DNA of 64,000 nt from Paenibacillaceae bacterium. Lineage in GTDB: Bacteria; Bacillota; Bacilli; Paenibacillales; Paenibacillaceae. Of this stretch, positions 53,351 through 63,189 are shown in pieces. Where the stretch lies: the NCBI GenBank assembly GCA_004134985.1, contig REGQ01000060.1:16528-80527 (forward strand), read 5' to 3'. Below the pieces are notes generated by a model, which saw only the letters and a list, made by a program, of their open reading frames with translations, was not told the DNA's origin and ran no database searches. Numbering within the stretch: the stretch's first letter is position 1; the number at the start of each line of letters is the position of its first letter. Position numbers and translations under genes: made by a program.

Positions 53351-54622
53351 TCAGTCTACGATACACTCCTGCTCCAGACGAATCCTGCGCTCTATCATGG
53401 TTTCCAGCACCGGAAGCCAATCCGCATATCGTGGTTCTCTTAACGTATGAACAAGCTGACTGGCATAATCTTCACTAACCGGCGCTGCTTGTGATTCATA
53501 CTGAAGTAGCGTATCCACTCCCATCCGATACGGTCGTAGCCCAGGGAAAAAATTGGATTGAATCCACTTGAAAATTCGGATTCCGCCAAGGTCGATATCA
53601 CCCCAGTGGAGCAGTTCTGGCGGATTCGACGCTTCACTTACTACCTGACTCAGCTTTCGGAGAAAGCTTTGCAAGACACGATTTGGGTACCCTCCTGTGT
53701 AGATGACAAGAACCTCACCAGCACGAACCGAAGGCTGCTCTAGATAATGATGGTAGCTCGTCCAATTCTCAATGGAAAGAATGTGACGAGCAGACACAAA
53801 GACATGCGTTATCACATCAATCGTCTCACCAGAAAGCCCAAGACCGCCCGGAAATGCGCTGGTGTCAACCTGCTTGCCGTCGCGGGTTCGAAAGACAAGT
53901 GAGCCGCATAAAAAGACACTTTGAGGATTACGAGTAAGACCAAGCCAATCCAACCATTCCTCTTCTGTCTCCCGCTGCTCACCGGAAGCCTGCTTTGCCA
54001 GAGCAATCAGCCGTTTAAGCGTCTGACGCTCCAGATGCTTCGTATCTCGAAATAACTGCTGGCTAAAGATGCGAATTGGTACTGCACGATCACCAAGCAG
54101 CGGCAACTCGTTCAACGTGTGAACTAGATCAACCGTTCCTTGCACATCATCTGGATCGAGGCGAACAGCCTTGCCTTGCGCCAATGCATCGTCCATTTCC
54201 TGTCGCCACTTTTGCACCCAACGCCACGGATGAGAACTCAACGGAATCAGAGAAGCCCGCAGTTGCTCCAATTTGGTGCGCAAAGGAGTACGACCGGAAA
54301 TTCGGTAAGCCTCCTCTACAGCTTCCCATTGCAAATATACTTTCTCTATTTCGTCCGAACGATATTTAGCCATTGTAAGTTGAACAACATCTTCCTGCTC
54401 TAACTCGGCTAGCCTTTCGTTCATCCAATGACGCTTTCGAAAGTCCATCTCATCGTTGTAATCTCGAGCAAAAGGACTTTTCCCAATTATGAGTTGGGGA
54501 CGCATTTTTCCAGGGGTCCCTGTAACAAATGATTGGCTTTGTTCGTATTTGTTTAAAAACAAGGTCAGCAAATCCTTGCCAAATTTCTGCTTAAAGCTTA
54601 TTTCGTCTGCTTCCATACGCAA
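53351..54622 (-). CDS. jetD: Wadjet system nuclease subunit JetD
   Basis: A 423-residue Toprim-type subunit of the Wadjet plasmid/DNA-defence complex. JetD associates with the SMC-like complex and cuts circular DNA once it is fully reeled in. The N-terminal helical arm domain is followed by a C-terminal DUF2220-like Toprim core: VLVIYTGGYPNRVLQSFLRK and the metal motif LLHWGDIDLGGIRIFKWIQ (DxD). The start is probably the TTG at 54622, because aggaggt lies a normal distance upstream; an ATG two codons later is too far. It is the last gene of the operon, 21 bases after jetC. Confidence 0.9.
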   Translation of the reverse strand: MRMEADEISFKQKFGKDLLTLFLNKYEQSQSFVTGTPGKMRPQLIIGKSPFARDYNDEMDFRKRHWMNERLAELEQEDVVQLTMAKYRSDEIEKVYLQWEAVEEAYRISGRTPLRTKLEQLRASLIPLSSHPWRWVQKWRQEMDDALAQGKAVRLDPDDVQGTVDLVHTLNELPLLGDRAVPIRIFSQQLFRDTKHLERQTLKRLIALAKQASGEQRETEEEWLDWLGLTRNPQSVFLCGSLVFRTRDGKQVDTSAFPGGLGLSGETIDVITHVFVSARHILSIENWTSYHHYLEQPSVRAGEVLVIYTGGYPNRVLQSFLRKLSQVVSEASNPPELLHWGDIDLGGIRIFKWIQSNFFPGLRPYRMGVDTLLQYESQAAPVSEDYASQLVHTLREPRYADWLPVLETMIERRIRLEQECIVD

Positions 54623-54643
54623 GTCTTACCTCCTGCTACCAAT

Positions 54644-57600
54644 TCAAAACAAGGTGCCTTGCCTTCCGTGGCGTTCACTTTCAAACGGAGGACTCTCTGT
54701 ACTTTCACCTAACTTTGACGAGGATGAGTCTGTATTGGGAATTTTATCTTCCGTTAAGTCAATCGGCTTTTCGATTGTTTCAATATATTGAAATGCAGGA
54801 CTCGTCTCCGCTTCATCTGGAACCCAGCGGTCAATCATATCAACAAAGCATTGGTAGTCATGCTTGCTGACAAACAGCGTAGTCGTCACTTCAGGTGCCA
54901 TATGCTGCATTTTCTCGTCTGGAACAGCGGCTACCAATTGCAGTCCCATTTGCTTAATTAGCCGCAAACTGGATTGAATACGCTGTTCGTCCATTTTGTT
55001 GAACGCTTCATCGAAGACAACCAGACGAGAGCTTTTGTTTGAATATAAATGATGAAACGAAGCTAGGATCGCAATATAAAAAGGAGTCTGTGTCTCGCCG
55101 CCGGATTTCTCTTTAAGTACCTGCGAGAATCGGTAACGCCCCCCACTGCTCGACGAAACAATGATGTCAAAGTCCAGGTATTGCCGGTAATCGGCATACT
55201 CTTCCATCTGCCCAGCCTCTCCACGCACCAGCATTTCGAACAATTCATGTAGCACTGCAGTTCGATCATTTTCTGGCAGGTCAAACAGAGATCCCTTCTC
55301 CATCAAAAGTGGGTCCATCACTGCCTCATAAAATTTCTTGTACCGTTCGCTCGGCGAAACCTCAAAGTGATACTTGTCGTCAGAAAAGGGGAAGTTTCGC
55401 AACGCATAGTTCAATTGTTGGAATTCACGCCGCGCCATCTCAATTGCTTCCCGCAGCTTAAATACGAAGTGAGACTTAAACTCCTCCTCGGACTCAGCAA
55501 GCGCCTCTGCAACCTTTTGCTGATATTCTGGGATGTTAAGATGTTCAATTGTATCGAGCAAACGATCATAGGCATCATTCTCGGAATCGTTCGCATCACC
55601 ATTGAAAGTATTATCAACATTGTACTTTTGCCTGAGTTTGGCTACATCGTTGAATTGGTCATCACGCTTGGTCTGTAGTCCCTTGGAGCTACGTTCCCAG
55701 TTTTGCAACTTTTGAAACGTACTGACTGTTGTTGATCGCTCCGCTTCCTCATAACGTTGCTTGGCTCGCTGCTCACTCTCAGCACCATACTCACCCACCC
55801 ATTGCTCAAGGATAACTTCAGTATCTCGCACTCTATTCTGTTGAACGAACAAAGCTCCCGCAAGCTGCTTACACTCGGCTTCAATCGTGCCTTTATCCTG
55901 CAAGAGACCTCCCCACTTCTCCTTCCAATGCTTCTCCGCCTCGCGCCAATGCTCGTAGTCAGCCTTAAGGCGTTCAGCTTCCGCCAGTTTGAGTCCTTCC
56001 CATTCTAGTTGCACTTGTTCCTGACGAAACCTGCAAGTTTCCAATTCTCGCGGCAATGTGAGGTGAGACGATAAAGCATTATACACAGCATCCTTGTCCC
56101 GAAATCGATCCAGCCACTCACGGAAGCTAGCCCCCAACTCCCTTAGCCTTGTAATTGTTTTCCTAATCTCTTGAAGCTCCAACTTGCGAATCTCCAATTG
56201 GCGCGCGATTGCCTTAGTTCCAATATAAGGGATTTCATAGTACTTTTTCGGAATTTGTCTGGCCACAAGATTATTGTATACCATACAACTACGCGTAATG
56301 GCTGTACGATGCCGTCGCAACTCCTGCTCATCCTTAGCTTTCATCACTCTGCCTAGCAGGTGCTCGGCACGAGCCCGAACGACAGGATGCTCAGCAACAA
56401 GCTCATGCGCCAGCGAACCCGGCTCCGCCGTTCCTAGATATTTTCTTTCTTTTTCAGTATCGACAAGGCCCACGCCTTCGAGCTTTCGCGTCCATTTCTC
56501 TCGCTCATAGATGCCTAGAGCCTCCGCGAAGCATTCCGGTTCCACCAATAGATCAAATCGTTGCGTATTCAGATAACCTTCCAGTGCATCCCTCCAGCCT
56601 TCGTCAACAAGCTCCGCTTCCTCACAAAAAATCCAGACCGCAGAACGTCCCCTTAACCTGTCCTCCAACAATGCCTTCAACTGTCTGACCGGCTCCGCAT
56701 AGCTGCGCCTCTTCTGCTCTAGATCACGGATAATGCTCTCCTGTTCAGTAGCCTGCTCCTCCGCCGCATTCAGTGTTTCCAGTAAACGAGCTTCGCCAAT
56801 CAAGAGCCTGTCATACCAACCAGACCGGGCTTCAGCAATTGTAGCTAGCCTCGCCACCCATATTTCTTCATCCAATTCTTCTGCCTTGCCTTTGTCTACA
56901 ATCGCCAGCAATCCCGCAAGATGCTCCGTATATTGTCCAATCTGCTCACGCTCTCCTGTTTCCCACGACCAATATTCTCCGTCCGTCCAGGTGGAGAAGT
57001 TCTCCAGCAATTGTCTCTCCCGATTAAGCTTAGTGCAGTAAATGGACAATAATTGCTCCAGTTCCGCTCGTTTCGTCTCAAGCCCTCGAATCTCCGCCTC
57101 CAGTTCCTTTTTGCGTCTTTCAGCTGCATGATTCTGCCAGCGCTGGTAAGCGAGCTGCGACTGCTCACGCGCCTCGTTCAACTTAAACTCTGCCAATCCA
57201 GTACTTTCCAGTAGACGAGCCAAATTTCCCTCTGCTTGATGCTTTAAACTCTCCTGTTGCTCGAGATTCTCTGTTTCATACAACACTTTTAATTTTCGAA
57301 TAACATAGTCCTGCTCTTTAATTGTTTCTTTAAGTCGGGCATACTCCTGATAGCCATCTCGAATGCCCTGCAACTGCAATTTTCGCTTCTGCAGCAGTTC
57401 AAGCTCCTGCCTGTAGCGCTCATGAATCTCGAAATTCTGCTTCATCAAGTCCAACTGCAACTCGCGTTTGTCCAGAATGTAGTCGTAAACGAACGCCCGG
57501 ATATTTCGAATCGGCTTAAACGACAGTGCTTTGGTGAATATATGGAAAAATCGATCCTGCAATTGACCCAATCTTGCCAACAATGCCTTCTGATAGTTAG

Positions 57601-58156
57601 ACTTATTACGTTCAAATAGAGCCCGCCTCTTTGATCCCTGCCTCACACCAAGCTGCAGATCTCCTTCTCCAAGTCCAGTCCCAACACCGGCTCCATATCG
57701 TCGTTTAAACGCTTCCCGATTCAGCAACTGCCCTTGCGGATTAATAAAGTCAAGCTGATCCAACTTGCATGCAGCCAATATAAAATACTCTTCCTCATAC
57801 GAACGGTCGCGGTACACGTCAATAGCTGCACCAATAACAAACGATTCCTTCTTGTCCTCGTCTCGGAACTCAGCAATAATGTAGGTCGTAAAATCCCCGT
57901 CCCGAACATACGAACGCTCATCGCTGCCAATCTTACCCATTAGGTAATTCTCAAAACTGCGCTTCGCCTCATCATGAGCCGCAGCGTTGAAGCGGATAAG
58001 TCGCTGATCAACTACAAACAGCACCTGAAGGGCGTCGATAATCGTCGATTTACCGGCGGCATTTTGTCCTGTAATTAATGTCTGTCGGCCAAATTCCATA
58101 GTTACATCCTTGAAGTAGTGCCAGTTAATCAACCGGAGCCGTGTCATCCATTTCAT
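54644..58156 (-). CDS. jetC: Wadjet SMC-like ATPase JetC
   Basis: A 1170-residue SMC/MukB-like motor. The N-terminus RLRLINWHYFKDVTMEFG leads to Walker A LITGQNAAGKSTIIDALQV. Long coiled coils occupy roughly residues 270-1000. The C-terminal head shows the ABC signature EKSGGETQTPFYIAILASFH and Walker B RLVVFDEAFNKMDEQRIQSS. JetC extrudes loops of DNA and distinguishes small circular plasmids from the chromosome. I start it at 58156 because an aaggagga site is eight bases upstream; the open frame continues 81 codons further but lies inside jetB. It overlaps jetB by 32 bases. Confidence 0.93.
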   Translation of the reverse strand: MKWMTRLRLINWHYFKDVTMEFGRQTLITGQNAAGKSTIIDALQVLFVVDQRLIRFNAAAHDEAKRSFENYLMGKIGSDERSYVRDGDFTTYIIAEFRDEDKKESFVIGAAIDVYRDRSYEEEYFILAACKLDQLDFINPQGQLLNREAFKRRYGAGVGTGLGEGDLQLGVRQGSKRRALFERNKSNYQKALLARLGQLQDRFFHIFTKALSFKPIRNIRAFVYDYILDKRELQLDLMKQNFEIHERYRQELELLQKRKLQLQGIRDGYQEYARLKETIKEQDYVIRKLKVLYETENLEQQESLKHQAEGNLARLLESTGLAEFKLNEAREQSQLAYQRWQNHAAERRKKELEAEIRGLETKRAELEQLLSIYCTKLNRERQLLENFSTWTDGEYWSWETGEREQIGQYTEHLAGLLAIVDKGKAEELDEEIWVARLATIAEARSGWYDRLLIGEARLLETLNAAEEQATEQESIIRDLEQKRRSYAEPVRQLKALLEDRLRGRSAVWIFCEEAELVDEGWRDALEGYLNTQRFDLLVEPECFAEALGIYEREKWTRKLEGVGLVDTEKERKYLGTAEPGSLAHELVAEHPVVRARAEHLLGRVMKAKDEQELRRHRTAITRSCMVYNNLVARQIPKKYYEIPYIGTKAIARQLEIRKLELQEIRKTITRLRELGASFREWLDRFRDKDAVYNALSSHLTLPRELETCRFRQEQVQLEWEGLKLAEAERLKADYEHWREAEKHWKEKWGGLLQDKGTIEAECKQLAGALFVQQNRVRDTEVILEQWVGEYGAESEQRAKQRYEEAERSTTVSTFQKLQNWERSSKGLQTKRDDQFNDVAKLRQKYNVDNTFNGDANDSENDAYDRLLDTIEHLNIPEYQQKVAEALAESEEEFKSHFVFKLREAIEMARREFQQLNYALRNFPFSDDKYHFEVSPSERYKKFYEAVMDPLLMEKGSLFDLPENDRTAVLHELFEMLVRGEAGQMEEYADYRQYLDFDIIVSSSSGGRYRFSQVLKEKSGGETQTPFYIAILASFHHLYSNKSSRLVVFDEAFNKMDEQRIQSSLRLIKQMGLQLVAAVPDEKMQHMAPEVTTTLFVSKHDYQCFVDMIDRWVPDEAETSPAFQYIETIEKPIDLTEDKIPNTDSSSSKLGESTESPPFESERHGRQGTLF

Positions 58157-58733
58157 CCAGCAATCCTCCTTCCTCTGCGGCATCGTAGCGTTCCAGTCTT
58201 TCCGTAAGTTGAGCGATCTCGTCAGCCTGAACAACATACATCCAAGTATGGTACAGTTTGAACCGGGCATCGTCCGCTCGATGATCCTCATCCATCGCTT
58301 CGAGCAACTGAAACTGTGCACACAACCGAATAAGCTTGTCCAGCGCTGTTCGTCCCACCCATTCAATCCGAAACGTCTCAAACTTACTACGAATTTCATG
58401 CAACGTCACCATCGGATAATCAGCTAACGACAAGCCTTGTCGCTTCTCCTCATACAGAAGACGCAGCACAAGTAGCCAAAGGGTCTGTTCCCTATCCATA
58501 CGCCTGCGGAGCCTTCCATCCGGAAGGTGGAGAAAGACGCATTCATGACGTTCATCAACTGTTAGTTCCCAACCAAGAAATTGAAAGTAGGCTTCAAGTG
58601 CCTGACTATGACGCCGTATGATAGCATAAGCTTCACGGTCCTTGTCTCTAACCAGCAGATTGACCTCGAATAACCGATTCAATACATGACGAACCTTGGC
58701 TTGCTCAGATTCACTCAATTCGTCAAACATCAT
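58125..58733 (-). CDS. jetB: Wadjet subunit JetB (DUF4194)
   Basis: A 202-residue winged-helix protein of the DUF4194/JetB family, the MukE-like kite subunit. Recognisable stretches are SESEQAKVRHVLNRLFEVNL, the RQSQALEAYFQFLGW-like segment (RRHSQALEAYFQFLGWELTV), REQTLWLLVLRLLYEEKRQG and FRIEWVGRTALDKLIRLCAQ. Its start overlaps the jetA stop (ATGATG with TGA inside), and its end overlaps jetC, so stoichiometric production is expected. The acidic tail EEGGLLDEMDDTAPVD also encodes the jetC ribosome site in another frame. Confidence 0.92.
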   Translation of the reverse strand: MMFDELSESEQAKVRHVLNRLFEVNLLVRDKDREAYAIIRRHSQALEAYFQFLGWELTVDERHECVFLHLPDGRLRRRMDREQTLWLLVLRLLYEEKRQGLSLADYPMVTLHEIRSKFETFRIEWVGRTALDKLIRLCAQFQLLEAMDEDHRADDARFKLYHTWMYVVQADEIAQLTERLERYDAAEEGGLLDEMDDTAPVD

Positions 58734-60164
58734 CTTTTCGAGCCCCCTTTCTTCTTGACAATTGTATGGTTATCGAAGCGATAACCGCCAATCGTTAGAA
58801 TATTACGGCCATCACTTCGCCGAACCAGGAAGTTCGAGCCCCCGTCTGATCCATACAAATAAATATAGCCCAGCATAATGAACTGCTCCGCATTCTCGGG
58901 TGCGAGTTCGGCCATCTCCATCTCTGCCCGTTCACCCAAACGATTCGTTACATAATCATCGACCTTCTTTCGGGTAATCGCCTTGCGCATTCGTTCTAGG
59001 TTTTTGGTTCGCAATTCCTCCAGTAGATGATCAGGCATCTCCACAGCTACATGCACATCAGGTTGATGAGGCGCCCGCTTGCGCCGCGGCGGCAATAAGG
59101 ATTGTTCAGAAAGAGCGCGGGTCTGGCGCAGCGCAAACAACGACTCTGTACCATCCATTGATAAGTCTTTGCTCAGCCGTTCAATTAAACGTGCAAGCTG
59201 CTGATCTATGCCTTCATTCTGCTGACTCAAATAGCGAGCACGATCATAAGAGGAACGCAAGTATTGATTGTGCCGCACATCAATTTGGTAAAACAACTCA
59301 TCCAGCCCGTTGAACGTTTCATCAATGAAAAAGAGTGCCTGCTTCACAGCCTGCCCAGCCTCGTCTACCGAAGTGTACAATCCGCTCTTCACCCCATCGA
59401 GTGCAGCCTCTTCCAATTGCTGTCGATCTAGCAGCCATTGCTGTACCGTATTTAGAATTTGCATTCGATAACGGGCAACATGATCGGACGTCTTCAGCCG
59501 ATGATAACTCTTGTCAATAATTTGCGTTTTATAATGGTCAAAATGATGATCCAGCACATCTTGTATTGACGTCTTCTGAACAACCTGTTCCATCAAGTGC
59601 TTCATATTGTTGTAAAGCGCCACAAGCTCCTGTCGAAACTGTCCACTTACTTCAGCCGCACTCATAACGGCCGAACAAGGCTGCAGCCGGGCTCCTTCTC
59701 CGGTCAGCGATTGGTAGACCAAAAATGCGAATCGCTGGTACTCAACCGTCCTCGCATCGCACAGCTCTTTTAACACACCAATCAGCCGACTGGCATAGTG
59801 GGGCAATACAATGAATCGCTCGAATTGAGCTCGCGTCTCCACATCGATCCACTTTCGCTCTTCCAGTCGCCGCAACATTGTATTCGCTTGAGCCCTCGTC
59901 AGGTCTTCCATGTTAATCTGTCTCAAATCGTCACTGCGCTCGCTCTCCTCGTCTCCCGTATCCAATACAGCAATATCCTCACCCAATTCGCGCCGGGTAT
60001 CCAGCATTTCCTGCAGCAAATCCCGCATGACGTTAAAACGAATGCCGAAGCGCTCTGTCTGTGCCTGATCGTACAGCAGCAACAGAGCCTCAGCATAGAT
60101 TTGCTTATTAGAGCCCACAAGCAGCGTAAACAGTCGATCCGGAATAATGTCGAACAATTTCATA
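58730..60164 (-). CDS. jetA: Wadjet subunit JetA
   Basis: A 477-residue kleisin-like (MukF-type) subunit beginning MKLFDIIPDRLFTLLVGSNK, the hallmark start of the JetA family formerly called DUF5716. It contains a central helical region (RRLEERKWIDVETRAQFERF; SYHRLKTSDHVARYRMQIL) and a C-terminal winged helix (ITRKKVDDYVTNRLGERAE). In the complex it links the JetC heads and binds JetB. The start is set at the ATG ending at 60164, with gaggga upstream; the open frame extends 28 codons further. It is the first gene of jetABCD, and the promoter is in 60165-60430. The family of JetA and the gene order suggest a type II Wadjet, but the subtype is not certain. Confidence 0.9.
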
Positions 60165-60437
60165 CTCGTCACACATTCCCTCGTTAGTATAGAATTCCTT
60201 GCGCCGATAGGCTTGTTAATATCCTGCCTTATGCCATCTCCAGTCATCGACGCATTTTTATAAATTTCGACAGTAATGGCATCATATCCTTTAAACTATT
60301 GTTGCCTCAGGGTAGAGGTTACGTATAATCAAATCCTCAAAAACAACTACCCGGCACACTACTATGTAGTATGATAAAGGTGAAAATAATGATATTAAAT
60401 CTGGAAGAAAAACGCCCTGCTAAAGGAGGTGAAACGT

Positions 60438-60825
60438 ATGGCTAAATATTCGGATGAAGAGATCAGAGGCATGTCCAAAATTACCATTAAAATTGCAGCA
60501 GATTACCTGGGTATATCCCCAAACATGCTGACACTCGGCATGAAAAATGACTTGTTGCCCATTGGTTTTGCAATTCGTTAATGAAGATCGATATAGGGAG
60601 AGTTGGTCTTATACCATCGTACCGGAACGGCTTATTGCCTATAATCACGGCAAGATCAATGCGATTCAGGTGGAGAATATTGAAAAAAACTTGAATACGA
60701 TCATTAATCAATTCGAAGAAATGAAACGGGACCTGGTTTTTCTATTAAGCGAAAACGAGGGATTGGAGGGATCAAACAATTCGACGCACTCCTTGCACCG
60801 CAGTAAATCACACACTGCAGGGTAA
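60438..60825 (+). pseudogene. Excisionase-like helix-turn-helix protein, frameshifted
   Basis: A perfect aaaggaggtgaaac ribosome site precedes an ATG whose product reads MAKYSDEEIRGMSKITIKIA, then ADYLGISPNMLTLGMKNDLL, an excisionase-type winged helix, and stops at 60581 after 47 residues. One base out of frame, at the same point, coding sequence continues: NEDRYRESWSYTIVPERLIA, then YNHGKINAIQVENIEKNL to 60825. A single-base deletion or insertion near 60575 has split a gene of about 120 codons. Relatives accompany phage and integrative-element recombinases. Confidence 0.65.
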
Positions 60826-60964
60826 ACACACTGCAATTGACTTTCATGATGATAAAGAAGCAGTTCAACAAGTCGCACAAGAAGAGCAACCAATTAGAAT
60901 TGAACCTGCAGTTGTTCCCATCATTGAATTAAGCTCGTCAAGTGGAGGAGAGGAGGGAAGCGCT

Positions 60965-62623
60965 TTGCCCGAGTATTCGAATATTGAAATGACTCGAAAG
61001 CAATTATACGATGAAATCTGGGAAATATCGGTCGCCGGAGTGGCCGAAAAATACAACCTCCCTTATACCCACCTTATGAAACAGATTAAAGACGCAGGCA
61101 TTCCGATTCCTCCGTCTGGATACTGGACGAAGCTCAATTTTAACAAGCCTGTAACCAAGCTTGAATTACCGGAGCCGGCAGACGAAATCATTTTGTTATC
61201 CAACTCCCGCCCTTCTACTCCTAAAAAGAAGCGGCAAAGCTTAACGATTGAAAGCTACAGCAAAGCCGAGTTGGAAGCAGGCATCGCAGAAGCATCAACA
61301 GCACTCGAAGCTCCTACATTACCAGTGGAGGAGCAGGCTCCCTTCCCTTCTACAACAATGAAGGATGATGCCAGCGGGGTCGCTCAAACAATTGACCTAC
61401 CAGAAACGTATGAGCAATCCGGACAAACCTTCAATATTTATGACAGAGAGCTTCTATACAATGAAATATGGTTGGCTCCCGTAACCGAAATAGCTAAACG
61501 GTATGCTGTCTCGGATGTCGCAATCCGCAAGGTATGCCAGTCGTTGGATATCCCCACGCCTCCAGTTGGGTATTGGGCCAAGCTTCGATCAGGCAAGCCA
61601 GTGACCCGTACTCCGTTACCTTTAACCAACAAGCCTACTAAAAAATCAGGGGTACGAACCGGAGCAGATTACAGTCCACCACTTGAGAAAGAGACACTCA
61701 GCTTTTTAAATGAAGAAGATAGAAGTGTTGTTCTCTCTATTGCAACGCAAATCAGACTGCCCGATGAGAACGCCAAAATGCATCCGACAATTGTAGCCCA
61801 CCGAAAAGCAGTCATTGATTGGAAGAGAAAACATAGGGAGCAAGAAACTAGAGGTTATAATAGAAGAGTCATGGATACTCCTCTCTTTCTTGCCGACACG
61901 GTTTCTGAAGAATCCTTGCCTAGGGTGCTGCATCTCTTTGATGCGCTAATCAAAGCCATGGAGCCGCTCGAATGCTCCCTAACTAGCGATTTAAAATTTG
62001 TTGTCAACGGTGAAACCGTCTCTGTCTCGGTAACAGAAGCAAAGGACGAAATCCAGCATATTCCTACGAAAGAAGAAAATATACAACTACTAAAGTATGA
62101 AGAAGACAAGCGCCGCAATTCCTGGGCGTCAAAACCAAAAATCAGAAAGTATGACTATGTTTACAATGGCCGACTAACCGTTTCAATTAATAGCTCAAAA
62201 AGTTTCCGTGATTGTAAATCATACGTCATTGAAGATCGTCTTGGTGATCTCATGATTTCATTGTATGAGGCTTCCGATATACTCAGGCAAGAGCGCGAGG
62301 CTCGAGAAGAAGCCGAACGTAAGCGTCAGGAAGAGGAACGTCGAAGAGAGGAACGCCTTCAACGTGTAAATGAAGAGGTTGACCAAACACTTATACTGGC
62401 AAATTTATCGGAGGACTACGATGTCGCCTGCAAAATAAGACGCTACATTGCGGCAGTTGAGGCATCTGAAAACCTTGATCCCAAGACAAAAGATTGGATA
62501 GATTGGGCAAAAGCCAAGGCAGACTGGTATGACCCAACAATTGCCCGGGAAGACGAGTTTTTCGGGAAACGCGATCACCAAAAGAACGCTGACCAAAAGA
62601 AGCTTGAGCGTAGATGGTGGTAA
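60965..62623 (+). CDS. Unrecognised protein with duplicated N-terminal GYW(A/T)KL domain and C-terminal coiled coil
   Basis: A 552-residue protein. Two homologous 55-residue domains are visible: TRKQLYDEIWEISVAGVAEK with IPIPPSGYWTKLNFNKPV near residues 10-65, and DRELLYNEIWLAPVTEIAKR with IPTPPVGYWAKLRSGKPV near 157-215. Each looks like a helix-turn-helix followed by a PPxGYWxKLxxGKPV wing, so DNA binding is likely. The rest is unrecognised, with a charged coiled coil (EEAERKRQEEERRREERLQR) near 445-475. The start is the TTG at 60965 behind a ggaggagaggaggg site. The frame remains open 70 codons upstream with protein-like sequence (FHDDKEAVQQVAQEEQPIRI), so the gene may once have been longer. 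Confidence 0.6.
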   Translation: MPEYSNIEMTRKQLYDEIWEISVAGVAEKYNLPYTHLMKQIKDAGIPIPPSGYWTKLNFNKPVTKLELPEPADEIILLSNSRPSTPKKKRQSLTIESYSKAELEAGIAEASTALEAPTLPVEEQAPFPSTTMKDDASGVAQTIDLPETYEQSGQTFNIYDRELLYNEIWLAPVTEIAKRYAVSDVAIRKVCQSLDIPTPPVGYWAKLRSGKPVTRTPLPLTNKPTKKSGVRTGADYSPPLEKETLSFLNEEDRSVVLSIATQIRLPDENAKMHPTIVAHRKAVIDWKRKHREQETRGYNRRVMDTPLFLADTVSEESLPRVLHLFDALIKAMEPLECSLTSDLKFVVNGETVSVSVTEAKDEIQHIPTKEENIQLLKYEEDKRRNSWASKPKIRKYDYVYNGRLTVSINSSKSFRDCKSYVIEDRLGDLMISLYEASDILRQEREAREEAERKRQEEERRREERLQRVNEEVDQTLILANLSEDYDVACKIRRYIAAVEASENLDPKTKDWIDWAKAKADWYDPTIAREDEFFGKRDHQKNADQKKLERRWW

Positions 62624-62873
62624 TGAACGGGAAAAGCAAGTGCCTGCTTGCTTTTCCAAGAGAAAGGTACAATTTCACCTCCTCTGAGCAACATCCCTTT
62701 TCAATCCAATAACTTCTCCTTATAAAATCTCCTCATAGGTGAGGATTTCGCACGCTTAGATCGCATCTCCGGCCGCCATAAATTCACGTATTTCTTGACC
62801 ATGTCCTACGAGGTATTATAATGATCCCCAAGGGTGAGACACAAGAAGGCGATAAATAAGTTATACTAAAGCC

Positions 62874-63164
62874 ATGGAAAAACGGAACCGCTACACCTCA
62901 GAATTTAAGACGAAGGTCGTCCTGGAAGTGCTGCGAGAAGAGCAGACGGTGAACGAGATCGCCGGGAAGTATGAACTGAGCCCGGTGATGCTGAGCCGGT
63001 GGAAAGCAGCGTTTTTGGAGCGAGCCTCCATGGTGTTCGGCAAGGAAACAAAGCAAGCCGAGAAGATGAAAAGAAGCTACGAAGACAAGCAAGAACAACT
63101 TGAGAAGCTGGTTGGCCAACTGACGCTGGAGGTCAATTGGCTTAAAAAAAAATCTGGTCTCTAA
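62874..63164 (+). CDS. IS3-family transposase OrfA
   Basis: 96 residues with the helix-turn-helix RYTSEFKTKVVLEVLREEQT, VNEIAGKYELSPVMLSRWKA and a leucine-zipper helix (QEQLEKLVGQLTLEVNWLKK). It recognises the element ends. It ends just after a run of nine A (63133-63143), the expected programmed -1 frameshift site that fuses OrfA to OrfB. The left end of the element is probably close to 62820 (tgatccccaagggtgagac), but its inverted partner lies outside the preserved part. Confidence 0.9.
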   Translation: MEKRNRYTSEFKTKVVLEVLREEQTVNEIAGKYELSPVMLSRWKAAFLERASMVFGKETKQAEKMKRSYEDKQEQLEKLVGQLTLEVNWLKKKSGL

Positions 63165-63189
63165 GGAATCCGCCCAGAATCGGCAAGGC

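Noticed and set aside
54644..58399. JetC start 81 codons upstream of 58156
   Set aside because: That extension lies inside jetB, encodes non-family sequence, and a much better ribosome site and the family's usual N-terminus are found at 58156.
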